DNA of 64,000 nt. Origin: Eleusine coracana subsp. coracana. Taxonomy: Eukaryota; Streptophyta; Magnoliopsida; Poales; Poaceae. Position numbers and translations under genes: made by a program. Positions 21,449 to 34,344 of the stretch are shown piece by piece. The stretch is taken from NCBI GenBank assembly GCA_032690845.1, contig CM064432.1:57224071-57288070 (forward strand), written 5' to 3'. Positions within the stretch are counted from its first letter, which is position 1. Every line of letters begins with the position of its first letter. Under the pieces are notes generated by a model, which saw only the letters and a program-made list of their open reading frames with translations, did not search any database and was not told where the DNA came from.

Positions 21449-22235
21449 ACAGGGAAAAGACTCACAATTAATAAGAGGATGTGCATGTGCGCCACAGCGC
21501 CAGTACAACACGTTAGGACCCACATGAAGTCCAACATTCAGCATAAATGATTGAACATGACATTGTGACTTGTGAGAGCTTACGTGGCTGATGGAGGTCC
21601 TGTTCAAATTCTCCTTGTGTCCCATGACGGCTCATCACAACTAAACTGTAAATATCATAATTAGAATGTTGCCAACTGGTAAGAACACATAACACCTGTT
21701 CTTTTCTATTTCTTTTCTATGTACATGGATTTCTAGATGTAAAAATATACTAAAAGCATAGTATATCACAAGAGTCCGCATAATCATACGATATCTCCTT
21801 AGTATTGTCAAGAACACATGCAATTTTAATTCTTAGATGATCAATAAATATCTCTTTTCCCCTTTTATAAGAAATATCAACAGAATAACAATGCTAATCC
21901 TCAATACTTCTTGTTAAGAGCCTCAATAATGACATGTATTCAACCAGAATATGTTGGTATAACAAAAATCGTCTTCCATACACACAAAAAAGTTCATGGA
22001 CTCATTGTATTATTGTAAAATGAATAATAAATTGATATAATATTAACAAAAAAAATTAGTTGGAAGCCTTATCTTTAAAGTGGGGTACATAATATCTTGA
22101 AAATATAGCAGGACCAGTTTCAAAAAAAAAATTAGCAGGATCAGGAAAAGGCATGAAATGAATAATAGATTGATATACACATCCTTCTACCTTCATTCAT
22201 ACAAATATACACAAAGGAAGTAAAAATAAATATTA
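21449..22235. other. AT-rich intergenic DNA, no gene seen
   Basis: No coding-like frame or repeat boundary recognised. Confidence 0.4.
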
Positions 22236-22314
22236 CTCCCTCCGGTTTTTATTTTGTTAATATTGATGTGCAAATTTGCACTAGCCAATATCAACAAATA
22301 AAATCCGAAGGAAG
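22236..22314. mobile_element. 79-bp Stowaway MITE
   Basis: Inverted ends CTCCCTCCGG/TTTTTATTTTG and CAAAATAAA-like sequence ending CCGAAGGAAG are flanked by TA dinucleotides (22234-22235 and 22315-22316). The CTCCCTCCG terminus is the Stowaway signature. Confidence 0.8.
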
Positions 22315-23440
22315 TAGTTAAAAACCTTTATTTTGTTCATCACGAAGAAAGAGAAATATATGGAGTTTCCAATTAAATAACAAATAACAATAATATTAAC
22401 CAAGCTTGAAATATAGTTGAAAAGCAAGTAACGAAAACAAAGCCTAACAGCACCCATGGCTCCCCCAAAACAAAATATTTCCTAATACAAAACAAATAAC
22501 AAAGCAAGTGGGGTAAGAATAATACTAAAAAAAAATCTTACCGTCGTTTTACTTTGCCAAATACCACACTATGATAATATATGAATCAATGAACATATAA
22601 AAGATTGATCTGTGAAAAATCTCCAATGAAATTAGAAAGTGTATTACACTATTATAAAAACATGTTTTCTAGCTTTCAGCTGATTGAAAGTTTTCAATTA
22701 ATGTTTGTTCCTTTGAGTTTTGATTTTTTTTTATAAGATTATTTGTATAATAATTATAAATTATTGGATCTACATCTAATAGTTTTAAAGAGGTGACTAA
22801 AAATTAACAAATCTCCTGTAAAAATAGTGAGAGGACATAAAAGGGATAGAAAGAGGCCGATGGCGGCAAGAAAAGGAATAAACAAAAAGACAGGCCCTCA
22901 AAGAGTAAAATAAAAATAGAGAGAAGAAAACCTAAATCCAAGAGACCAGCGCCCGAGAAAGATTTGAAAAAACAAGGAGACGCGTCAGTTAATCCATCTC
23001 CCCTCCCTTTCTAATCCCGTCCCCGTGAATCCGCACCCTCCAGCCTCCCGTGCTCTACTGGCTCCCTTCTGGAACCCTCAGCGCCTCCTAATCTCGACCA
23101 AGCTATTAATCTCTTTCCTTAATCAAAATCACTCCCCTGCCGCAATTCCTTGTTGCTTCCCGTCGATCCAGCCGCGTCGAATTCCGCGTGGCGAGCTCGG
23201 AGTTGGCGTGCCTAATTCATCTTCGCTGTGAGTTGCTACCGCGCCGCGCCGCTGTTGCTAGTGCTGCCGAGGTGAGTGATCTGAATTGGTGGGCTGGTTG
23301 CGGCGTGGAGGTGGGAGCGATTTTTTGCTTTGGAGAAGCTAGCTATTATGCGGGTGGAAGTGTCGCTGCCGGATTGAGCATGAGGGGTGGGCCTGGTGGT
23401 GGTGGTGGCGGTGGTGGTGCGCGTGTGCGTGGCGTGGGCG
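22315..23440 (+). promoter_or_regulatory. Upstream region and probable 5' UTR of the FAB1-like gene
   Basis: AT-rich to about 22900, then a pyrimidine- and GC-rich stretch (22990-23440) typical of a grass 5' UTR. A good donor-like 'GAG|GTGAGTG' at about 23271 could begin a 5' UTR intron. No clear TATA box was found. Confidence 0.4.
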
Positions 23441-26400
23441 ATGGGATCACCGGATGGGCGGCTGGTGGAGTTGTTCGGTGCGGTGAAGTCGTGGATGCCG
23501 CGGCGAGGTGAGCAGTCGCCGCCGCCCTCGTCGGGGGCGGCGGCGGGAGCGCAGCCGCATGACTTGTCGAGGGACTTCTGGATGCCGGACCAGAGCTGCC
23601 GCGTGTGCTACGACTGCGACGCGCAGTTCACGATACTGAACCGGCGCCACCACTGCCGCCACTGCGGCCGCGTGTTCTGCGCCCGGTGCACGGCCAACTC
23701 GGTGCCCCGCTCGCCGGGGGACGCCGTGAGGGAGGACGGCGAGAGGATCAGGGTCTGCAACTACTGCTTCAAGCGCTGGCTGGAGGAGGAGACCGCCGCG
23801 CGGAGGGACCTGGCACAGCCGTCCAGCCCAGTGCTGAGCTTGTCGCCGTCTGCTGCAAGCCTTGGAAGCGACAAGTCCAGCTCCACGGGGCGTAGCAGCA
23901 CGGGGTCGAACGGGCAGATGTCATCCTACGCGAATGTCAGCTACACAGACATCGCATCTGCGCCTGTTCATGGTGAAGGCAACTGCGGTGAGGAGGATGG
24001 CTATCCGGAGAAGCAGCATACTACGATGGAGCCTGCTGGGGGAATGGAGCCTGAAACTTATGTGGACAACCCATCAGATTCATTCAACTTTTGCTTGAAC
24101 AGGTACACCCTAGTGCTTTGTTCATTAACAAAATGGAATCTAGCTTTTCACAATATGATCAATGGAGGAAGATTGTATCTGCATTGATTGGCCGATTAGA
24201 AAATTGCATCCATGCTTCTGAAATGTTGTTGCATGTTGTGTTAGTTTTGGACAAGATGCACTTACTTGATAAGTGACGATATTTTCTCTATGGATGCTAC
24301 GTCAAACCCCAGATGTGGTGGGGTGTCTTAGCAAATATATTATCTCATGATGTAAGTACATTTGCTGTAATTTTCTCCAGAAAGTATGCCTGCTGTTGCA
24401 TGCTTTTAGAGCAGCTCCACTAGACTCTATGTCTGATAGTGTCACGAGAAAGTTCCATCTAAATTGATTGCTATAAAACATCATTATTTAACCTCTTTTA
24501 TGTTGGCAATGCTATTGAGTCCATATCTGCTTATGCAATTTCCTTTTACCATTTTTTTTCAAGTAAAACGTGCTTATTCTTCAGAGAAAGGTTATTTAGC
24601 CTAATCCATGAAGTTACTTTGAAGGCATTTCATCTCCTGTTTTGGTTCACTTATTATATTTTGACTACAAAGTGCTTTCTTTTCACTAAGTTGACATCAA
24701 TTTTGTGTCAGGAGTGATGATGAAGATGATGACTATACAGTTTTCCACTCAGATTTAGAAGGACAGCAAGTGCAGAACTCTGATAACTATTATGGACATG
24801 TTCATTTTGATGGCCATCAAGCTGTTTGTACTGACGACACAAAAGAATCCACATCACCAAAGAAAGATACAACAACCTTGGTTGATTCCTTGGGAGCAGA
24901 TAAGAATGAAGACCACAGCATCGAAAATTACGAGTGCAATACTCGATCTTCTTCCTTGTATAGTATGGAAGTACCAGAAAATGAACCACCTGTGGACTTC
25001 GAAAACAATATTTCACTTTGGGTATCTCCGGAACCTGAGGATGAAGAGGAAGATCATGATGGTGTTTTATGTGATGATGATGAGGGGGAGGATGCTACGG
25101 GAGAGTGGGGATACCAACGCTCAAACAGCTTTGGCAATGGGCATTGTCGAAGTAGAGATAAATCGGCTGAGGAACACAAGAAAGCCATGAAAGAAATAGT
25201 TGATGGCCATTTTCGGGCATTAGTTTCTCAACTTCTTCAGGCTGAAAAGGTACCATTGGTTGATAAAAATGGCAAAGATAGTTGGCTAGACATAGTTACT
25301 TCGTTGTCTTGGGAGGCTGCATCTCTTTTGAAACCAGATACCAGCAAAGAAGGTGGAATGGATCCTGGTGGTTATGTTAAGGTGAAATGCTTGGCTTGTG
25401 GTCACCCGAGTGAAAGGTAAACGGATATGTCATGATGGTTATTACGTCAATATGAGCTTTAATATTTACTACCTTATGGATTATGTGAACCGTAGGCTTA
25501 CCAGTTCAAATTCCCACTGATGCTACTTTTGGTTGAGCTTGCTTTTCTTTTTTGTCGGGATACTTTTATGTTTTTCTTTCCCACCATTATTTTGTGCTCC
25601 ATTGGAGATTTTATTTTTTGTTGCTGAACTCCTTTATTTCCAGTTTTGTTGTGAAGGGAGTTGTTTGTAAAAAGAATGTTGCTAATCGGCGCATGCCATC
25701 AAAAAAGGAAAAGCCACGAATTTTAATTCTTGGCGGTGCACTCGAATATCAGCGTGTATCAAATTTGCTTTCAAGTTTTGATACTTTACTGCAGCAGGTA
25801 TTACCAGTGAATCTCTTTTCACACAAATGTGTTGAATGCAACAAAGTGCATGCATTCTCATAAATTTTCATTTTGACTCCAGGAAACAGATTATTTGAAA
25901 ATGGCAGTTGCAAAGATCAAAGCGTACCAACCAAGTGTTGTACTGGTAGAGAAATCTGTATCTCGTTATGCTCAGGATTTATTTCTGGAGAAAAACATTT
26001 CACTTGTTCTGAATATCAAAAGGCCATTGCTGGAAAGGATATCTCGATGTACTGGTGCTCAAATAGTTCCCTCGATTGATTATTTGTCATCCCAGAAGCT
26101 TGGGCACTGTGATTTGTTCCATGTAGAGAAGTATGTTGAAGAGCATGGGACTGCTGGGGAAGCTGGGAAGAAAATGCTGAAGACCCTTATGTTTTTTGAA
26201 GGCTGTCCGAAACCCTTTGGTTGTACAGTAAGTGATACACTTGATGTCTCGGTTATAGCGTTTTTATTTTGTTTCTCTTTCATTATATTGTGCAGTACAG
26301 CCTCCCTTTATCTACTTAAATATTACTAATGGAAAACCCCTTGAGGTCATTGCAAGGTTGCCTGAGATTATAATCATAATGCATGAGAAGGATTCCTTTT

Positions 26401-29400
26401 AGCATTTCAGCAAATTCTATCACAAAGGACAGTAGGCTAGCTGAAAAATTATCAGGATACTTTTCTCTATTAGTAATTGATCACATGGAGATAAATTATC
26501 CGCATTTCATCTTTGTAACTTAGAAAGATACTTTTCCTTATTTCAGCAAAAAGTGCATTTTGGTTTTTGCTGTAGATACATGTTTGTTGAAGGGTTTATT
26601 ACATCAGCTCATTATCAACACACGAAGATAAAATATCTGCATTACATCTTTTTGAAACATAATGAGGCTACTGCCACAGGATATATATCTAACTAGTCAT
26701 AATTCTGTAGATCTTGCTCAAAGGCGCTAATGGTGACGAGCTTAAAAAAGTGAAGCATGTTGTGCAATATGGAATATTTGCAGCCTATCACCTGGCGCTT
26801 GAAACATCTTTTCTTGTGGATGAAGGTGCAACCCTTCCAGAACTCCCACTCAAGTCACCAATTATCGTTGCTTTGCCAGATAAACCTTCCAGTGCTGATA
26901 GATCCATCTCGACAATTCCTATCTTGACAATGCCTAGTGCTTCACCACAAAATAATGACATGCAAGCATTTGATTTGCGAAATGATGATCTGACATTTAA
27001 TGTTATAAAGAGAACGGAACGAACAATATCGGCGTGCTCTCCTGAGAATAACATCTACCAAAGATCAGGAGTTGGTAGTGATGGAACATCTGTTCAAATC
27101 AGTAGCGAGAATGGAAACCTTGATTGTTTGCTGGTTCCTCAATCGTATATTGGTCCCTTGGTTCAGCAGTCGAACATTTTTACTAGAGATGTGAATAGCA
27201 ACATGCATTTTGAAGAACATCAGAATGATACTACTAAACATAAGCCTGTTAATGACTCTAGCATATTGCTTGACCATTTTACAAATACACACTTGATGTC
27301 TGTTGAGAATGATTCTGGTATTGGAGATAATATGGCAGAAAAACCAGCTGCTTCTCTCAATGTACAGGTTTCTCATGACGAGGAAAGCTCAAAGGACAAT
27401 GCAATTACCAAAAAGGATGAAATTCCGGCATCTCCTGCTGATAATCAGAGTATATTAGTTTCTCTGTCCTCTCGTTGTGTTTGGAGAGAAACTTTATGCG
27501 AGCGGCCACACCTTCTTCGCATAAAGTATTACAGTAACTTTGACAGACCTTTAGGCAGGTTTCTGCGTGACCAGCTATTTGATCAGGTTAGACTGAGAAG
27601 TCCATACATCTATATTTGTTCTAGAACTTTTTTTTTAACTTTCATATTTTGCTTCAGAACAACCTTTGTCAGTCTTGCGAGCTGCCACCAGAGGCTCATG
27701 TTTATTGCTATGCCCACCCCCAAGGCAGCTTATCAATATCAGTTAGAAAACTTTCAGTAAAGTTGCCTGGTGACCGTGATGGTAGAATTTGGATGTGGCA
27801 TAGATGCTTACGTTGTCCACGAGTTAATGGCCTCCCTCCAGCAACTAAAAGAGTAGTGATGTCTGATGCTGCCTGGGGCTTGTCATTTGGTAAATTTTTG
27901 GAGCTTAGTTTTTCAAACCATGCGGCAGCAAGTAGGGTGGCAAGCTGTGGTCACTCTCTTCACAGGGATTGCCTTCGCTTTTATGGGTATGTCCTCATTT
28001 CTGTTCTATCTTATTGAATTGCTAAAATATTGTTCCTTACATGTTTGTATCTCAGCTTTAGTGAAATGGTTTACATGTTTGTATCTCAGCTTTGGTGAAA
28101 TGGTTGCGTGCTTCCGTTATGCATCCATCAAGGTTTACTCTGTGTTTCTGCCACCACCAAAACTTGATTTTACGTCCCAGCATCAGGAATGGGTAGAACA
28201 AGAAGCAAATGAGGTAAAATGTGCTTGATATTGTGAACCAATCTGTGCCTTTATTGTGCTGAATGCTGATGCTGACAGTTAATGAATCAGGTTGATAATG
28301 CAGCTGACCTACTGTTCAGTCAAGTTCTCAATGCACTCCGTGACATTGATGGAAGGCCAATTACAGGTTCTTTTGATGGGAACTTGAAGACCCTCGAGTT
28401 AAGAAGAAATATTGTGGAGTTGGAAGAGATCCTGTTAGCAGAAAAAGCTGAATTTACGGTACAGTTGTTTTGAATTTCCATGTCTAATGTTTTATTGTCC
28501 CGCTCGTGTCTGTACAAAAAGCTAATCTGATTATTGGAGCATTAATCTCCAGGAGTCATTAAAGAACCTACGGGAGAAGGATATGGTAAAGGGACAACAA
28601 TACATTGATATTCTTGAAGTTAACAAACTGAGGCGGCAGCTATTGTTTCTATGTTATTTGTGGGATCGACGACTTACCTTCATAGCAAATTCAGGTGGCA
28701 AGTACCGTGATGCACTAGGAGGTCTAAGGGTTGGGAATAGGAGTTCTGGTCTTAGTGATAATTCAGTTGATCCTAATGCAACCACAAAATCAGAGATCTC
28801 TAAGGTGACAGAAATTCTTTCAAATTCAACAGAAGGATACTTGCAGCAGTATTCAAGTCCATTTAATGGTGAAGATAAGGGGCTCAACCAGGAAGATCAA
28901 TCTAATGAAAATAGCTTGAGAAATGTTGCAGAATTGCATGGTGGGGAAGATGCGGTGGCCAAACTTAATCATGCCAACAGCGCCAACGTCAAGGCTCACC
29001 TGGATGGTCAAGAATCCAGAGTTGGTGTCCGTAGGGTTGTTTCTGATGGACAATTCCAAGTAACTACTGATATCCCAGACACACTGGACACGAAATGGAG
29101 AGGGGGAAATGGACCAGTTCCAGATGCAAACTTGGCAAAGCCACTACCTTCAGCTGAAGGAACAGCAGTTGATGTCAAAAATCAAGCCAAGATTGTACCA
29201 TCCCGTACATCCTTATCTGTCCGATCTGGAGATACATCAGAAGACTTACTGAGATGGCTTAAGATGCCATACATGACATCTTATTATTCCTTGAATACGA
29301 AATCTGGTTCAGAAATGGCATTTGCTTCCTTGGCTGACTACACTCCTGTATACATTACATTGTTTAGTGAGCTATCACAGCAAGGGGGAGCAAGACTTTT

Positions 29401-32400
29401 TCTGCCGACTGGTGCAAATGATACTGTCATCCCAGTATTTGATGATGAGCCAACTAGTGTCATTTCTTATGCGCTTGTTTCACCCACATATCGCTTTCAA
29501 ATGTCTGATGAGAGCATAAAAAATAAAGACAGTGCAGATTCTTCACTTCAGTTGCCTGTCTATGATTCAGGAAATTTTAATCCGTTTCATTTATTTGACG
29601 ATTTTGGATCATCTGATGATTTTTCTTCAGCAATGTCTGGAGGTAGAGGGTCCTTTTCTCCTGATCAGGTGCACCTGAGAGTTTCTTTTGAAGATGTTGG
29701 GCCACCTGGGAAAGTGAAATACACTGTGACATGCTATTATGCAAAAAGCTTTGAAGCACTTAGAAAGTCTTGCTGTCCATCTGAGCTTGATTTTGTGAGG
29801 TCTATTAGTCGATGCAAGAAATGGGGAGCTCAAGGTGGTAAAAGCAATGTATTTTTTGCCAAATCTTTGGATGACAGATTTATAATAAAGCAAGTCACGA
29901 AGACAGAACTTGAATCATTCCTTAAGTTTGGCCCGGAATATTTTAAATATCTATCAGAGTCCATAGGCACTGGAAGTCCTACTTGTCTAGCAAAAATTTT
30001 GGGGATCTATCAGGTATGTTCTTTAGAACTTCAGTCTTATCACAATTTCATTGCAAGAAGAATTCATCCATTGATTCAAAACAATGTTTGGTCCTCTAAT
30101 ATTAGTTGGCACCATTTAGGAAAAATAACTCAAGCAATCAAGAAGAAACTTTATTCAAAAACATTGTTGCTTCTATCAAGTATGATACTCTCTCCGTTCT
30201 TGTATTCTTGTCATTTAGACAGCACCTGGTAGTTGCTTTCCAGTTCATTTCTCCTGTCCGAACTCCGAACGACAAGAATTGACGAACAGAGGGAGTATAT
30301 CTTATCAGACACAATCAAATCGTGTAGACGAGATGGTAAAAACAGTAAACACTTCTTTTTGTCAAATCGTGTAGACGAGATGGTAAAAACAGTAAACACT
30401 TCTTTTTGTCCATGTAACGGTTTTCAATATGACACCTGACAATGGAATATTACTTCTTTCATTGAATGCACCCATAGTTCTAAGGTTTTATCCAGAGTCG
30501 AGGCCGCAGGGTATCTTCTTTGATTGAAGACTAACTATTACCATGGCCGTCTTGTTACATATTATACTACTTTTACAAGGGCCTCTGTTTGGAGAAACAG
30601 TCAATTAACTAATCACCAAGCCTGACATACTATACCATGGCCTAACTTAAACCATGCCGCAATGGCACAATCAAACTTCTCTTGATGAAGACCTACTGAG
30701 TGTTATTGGTACAGTCATTGTTTATAGTATTAATAACTGTGTTGAGTGTTGACGATGACTTCTTGTCGCACTGAAGCACCAAGGGATTATTCCCAAACTT
30801 CGCTTCATTATATTAAGAGAAGAAAGTGAGATAAGAACCCAGTTACAACACACACCACACCACACACCCAGTTACATACTTCCTCTGTACAATCCAAGAA
30901 ATGTCAATCTCGATTTCAAGAAAGTTTTGAAGACTTCCACATTCTTTTACCTCGACTTACTTTTCTAATATTTATTTCAAGCACTTGATTTTCTTAAATC
31001 GTTTCCTAATGATCATAGTGTCACTGACGTTTTAAACATTGTGATCCTCTATGGCAAAAGCTTGTGGAGGATGTTCGGGATATATAAACATTGTTTAGAC
31101 ACCTTACTGTCAATCTGGTTGTTTTTGAAAAGAATGTCATTCTTTACATCTAGTCTAGTCTAAACTGATGATGGTGCCTCCCAAAATAACAGCGCCAGAA
31201 GTCATTTGAGCATTGAATATAAGAGAATTTGATGGAGATTACACTAAAATTTTGTTCTTTTAGTGCTTTGTTTTCTTTGACTTGTGGTCTGATTATCCCC
31301 CTGGTTTCCCTCAAAGCTTTCTATACTAAGTAACATTGTTACTGGGAATTCATCAGAATATCTGCCTGAATATGTCCATCTGCAATGGTTTTACTTAGGT
31401 TACCATTAAGCACCTAAAGGGCGGCAAGGAGTCAAAAATGGATTTGCTGGTAATGGAGAATCTTTTATTTGGACGGAATATCACCAGGCTTTATGATCTC
31501 AAGGGATCATCAAGGTCAAGGTACAATGCAGATTCCAGTGGGAGCAACAAGGTTCTTCTTGACCAGAACTTACTAGAGGCGATGCCCACTTCACCGATTT
31601 TTGTTGGGAACAAGGCAAAGAGGTTATTGGAGAGAGCTGTTTGGAACGATACTTCTTTTTTAGCTGTAAGTTTGCATCAATGGCTTTTTCAATAATCACA
31701 AATTTTTCACATCAAAATTTGGCTTATTATTAATACAATAGAGGGTGATCATAATTCATTAACTGGACATTCGTACTGTCAATTTCTCTCATTCCTGTTT
31801 AATCCTTTTGGCTGATCATATGCATGACTTGTCAAACCTATCTTTGCTCTTTTTTGCAAATTCTTGTATGTTGTACTATTGCAGTGACTGTGACTCTGAG
31901 TGGTACTTAATTCTTGTTATTTTTCATATGCTATTTTGTAATGTAAATTTGTAGATTTTAGATTCTGCCCTTTTTTTCCACTTTGCCTTGGCATTTAAAA
32001 TTGCATGGTCCCACAACTGACCTATCTTTTGGACCTTAAGCAAATCACATAAAAGCAAGCCTTTGCATTGCTCACTTGTGCCTTTTTAGAATGTTTATAG
32101 CAATATGAGCTGATTGTATGTTTGGCTAAAATCTGAATATTAGCATGTATTCCATGAGGGCCATTCTTAACTTGGATGTTTGGGTCCAGACCTGCAGCCA
32201 ATGCTTAAAGTTTCTTGCCTGTCAGTAATATAATGGCTGAGTATCGACTTTCCCACTTAGAGCATTTCTAAGGTTTCTGATATACTGTTTCATGTCTTAG
32301 GACCTGTTGATCACACCATATATTGTACTGTAGGCCAACAGAGAATTTTTTTTTTCCAACAGGCAATATGTCTCTAGGTAGACTACTTGGCTGTTGTGCA

Positions 32401-32821
32401 TAAGGTGTGGGAAATAAAAATTAGGTGTAGAACTAAAGCCAGATTGATCTTAAAGCCTTAAACATATAAACACTAATGAGCTCGATGTTTCTTCCAGGGA
32501 ATCGATGTGATGGATTATTCCTTGCTTGTGGGTGTTGATGATGAGAAACAGGAACTGGTATTGGGAATTATTGATTTTATGAGGCAGTATACATGGGACA
32601 AGCACCTCGAAACGTGGGTCAAGTCTTCTGGCATTCTTGGTGGGCCAAAGAATGCCTCTCCAACTGTAATTTCACCAATGCAATACAAGAAGCGGTATAG
32701 GAAAGCAATGTCTGCTTATTTTATTGTGATTCCTGAGCAATGGATGCCTGCAATAAGCAATCCAAGCAAATCATCATCCAATAATAATGAAGAAGATTCA
32801 CAAAATGCTCCGCAGGCATAG
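23441..32821 (+). CDS. FAB1: 1-phosphatidylinositol-3-phosphate 5-kinase, FAB1A/B type
   Basis: Makes PI(3,5)P2 from PI3P on endosomal/vacuolar membranes. Eleven exons chain with GT/AG borders: 23441-24102, 24712-25416, 25644-25797, 25883-26227, 26711-27586, 27658-27986, 28090-28213, 28291-28458, 28553-30013, 31399-31665 and 32498-32821 (5415 nt, 1804 aa, close to plant FAB1A/B). The start MGSPDGRLVELFGAVKSWMP was chosen because plant FAB1 proteins begin this way. Domains in order: FYVE zinc finger (WMPD at about residue 47, R-R-H-H-C-R-H-C-G-R, RVCNYC); acidic linker; Cpn60/TCP1-like domain ('RILILGGALEYQRV', 'FGCTILLKGANGDELKK'); Cys-rich CCR domain ('CQSCELPPEAHVYCYAH', 'CGHSLHRDCLRFYG'); and the C-terminal PIPK kinase ('FIIKQVTKTELESFLKF', 'LYDLKGSSRSRYN', 'MDYSLLVGVDDE', 'LGIIDFMRQYTWDK'). 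Catalytic DLKGS and IID motifs are present. It looks functional. The FYVE domain excludes FAB1C/D-type paralogues. Confidence 0.95.
28037..28107 (+). repeat. 34-bp tandem duplication of a splice acceptor in the FAB1-like gene
   Basis: 'ttacatgtttgtatctcagc' followed by 'ttt[ag]gtgaaatgg' occurs twice with a 34-bp offset. The second copy supplies the used acceptor of exon 7 (AG 28088-28089). The first is a decoy AG at 28054-28055. Using it would add 35 nt and reach TGA. Confidence 0.85.
30188..30295. mobile_element. 108-bp Stowaway-like MITE in FAB1 intron 9
   Basis: Inverted ends CTCTCTCCGTTC and GAACAGAGGGAG, flanked by TA on both sides. Confidence 0.75.
30315..30408. repeat. 47-bp perfect tandem duplication
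   Basis: Two adjacent copies beginning 'tcaaatcgtgtagacgagat' and ending 'acttctttttg' lie directly after the MITE in FAB1 intron 9. Confidence 0.9.
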
Positions 32822-34251
32822 TAAGATGTGATGTGCATTATATTGGACTGATGGCGCCAGTTTCTTCTTGCTCCTGACCGTTAAAATGCTGAACTGGTAA
32901 GTCTGGCTTTTGTCTACTCCATGTGGCATCCAAGTGATCTTTGGACTTGGACCGTATGCCCCTGTGCTAATTGGCACGGATCCGATTGCGCATCATGGAG
33001 TCCCATTTCACGAGTTAGATGTGTATATTATTCAAACTGTAATTAGTCTTAGTCTTAGTTTTTTTTTCTTTTGTCGTCTATAATAAATCAGTTCATAGTA
33101 TGTCATCGCTTGGCAGCCATCGATGTGTAATTTTTGTTGGTGTAAAGATGGAGCTGAGCGGTAAATTCTTTTATTTTGTAAGTGGGTTGTTGTATATTTA
33201 GTTTTGTTCACCTGTTATTTATTTAGGGTGGCTATTGCCGTCTGTAATGACAAAATAAAAGTTAATCACATCCATATAGATTCCAGAGACCTTGATCCTT
33301 TTGGTTGAAGTTACTGATATAATGTGCGGTAAGAGCTTCTCCAATAGTTATGTAAAAGAGAAGCCCCAAAACACTAGTTTAGAGAGTTTCTAAATAACTA
33401 TTGGGAGCAAAAGAAATCATATTGTCCAATAATTCCCTATATACCATCTCTAAATAATTTCACATGTCAACTCATTTGTGCTAATAAAAAAATATTTTGA
33501 TAGTTCTCATGACACAATGAATTTGGATGATTTTTTGTTTAATTTTTAAAGAAGGTTAAGATGGTAAAAAAATTCAATTAGTTCTTAACAAGTAGCCTAA
33601 TTTATGAATTTCTATTTTAAAATTCCTGAAACTTTTGTGACTTTTGTAAGTTCAATTGGGTGCATAAATGTTTACTCTATGTGTATAAAAAGTTTTATGA
33701 GGTTTTAAAAGTTAAAAGTATATATAATTGACACGAGGTGGGTGTTCGTTTCCTTTGAGCTAAAGTTTAGCTCCTAAAATTTGAGCTAAACTTTAGCCCC
33801 TCTTGAAGAGTTAAAGTTTAGTCCTACTTTTAACCCTTTTTTATCTCTAGAGCTAAAGTTTAGCTCTAGTTTTAGCCCACTCATTTGTTTCCCTAGAACT
33901 AAAATTTAGACTAAAGTTTAGTTTTAGTACTTAAACCCTTGGAAACGAACACCCCTAAGTGTTAAGGTAGAAAAAGTTCAAAAAAAAACAAAAGGGCCAG
34001 GCCCCTGTCGTCCACTGGATGGGAGAAATTGCTAGTAATATTAAATATTTTTTTAAAAAATTGGTTACTAATAAAAAAAATCAGAACTCGAGTGCCCGTG
34101 GGCTGAGTTTACCGTGTCCAGTTCGAAGGGCCTCAAATCTCTCAAATAGGCTGCGAGGCCCGTAAAGATTGACAGACCAACGGCACGCGGAGCCCATTTC
34201 CCACGAGCTGGTGAGCCCGCACAACTCACACCCGATCGCTCGCAGTGCATC
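32822..34251. other. 3' UTR of FAB1 and intergenic DNA before COG3
   Basis: Holds the FAB1 3' UTR, a small foldback (arms 'cttctccaatagttat' at about 33336 and 'aaataactattgggag' at about 33391) and the MITE listed separately. No gene is seen. Confidence 0.5.
33740..33954. mobile_element. ~215-bp MITE with GGGTGTTCGTTTCC inverted ends
   Basis: GGGTGTTCGTTTCC at 33740 and its reverse complement at 33941-33954 bound a T-rich interior with repeated 'agctaaagtttag' words. No target-site duplication could be settled, so the superfamily is not assigned. Confidence 0.65.
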
Positions 34252-34262
34252 AGCTCACCGCT

Positions 34263-34287
34263 ATTTCTCAAAAAAAAAAAAAAAAAA
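34263..34287 (+). mobile_element. 25-bp poly(A) retroposition scar 5' of COG3
   Basis: 'atttctc' followed by about 18 A is flanked by an 11-bp direct repeat AGCTCACCGCT (34252-34262 and 34288-34298). This is the structure of an extremely 5'-truncated LINE or other target-primed insertion. It ends 57 bp before the COG3 ATG, in the probable 5' UTR. Confidence 0.8.
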
Positions 34288-34344
34288 AGCTCACCGCTTC
34301 CCTCCCTCCTCCGGCTTGACGCGCGCCGTACGGAGCACGCGCCC

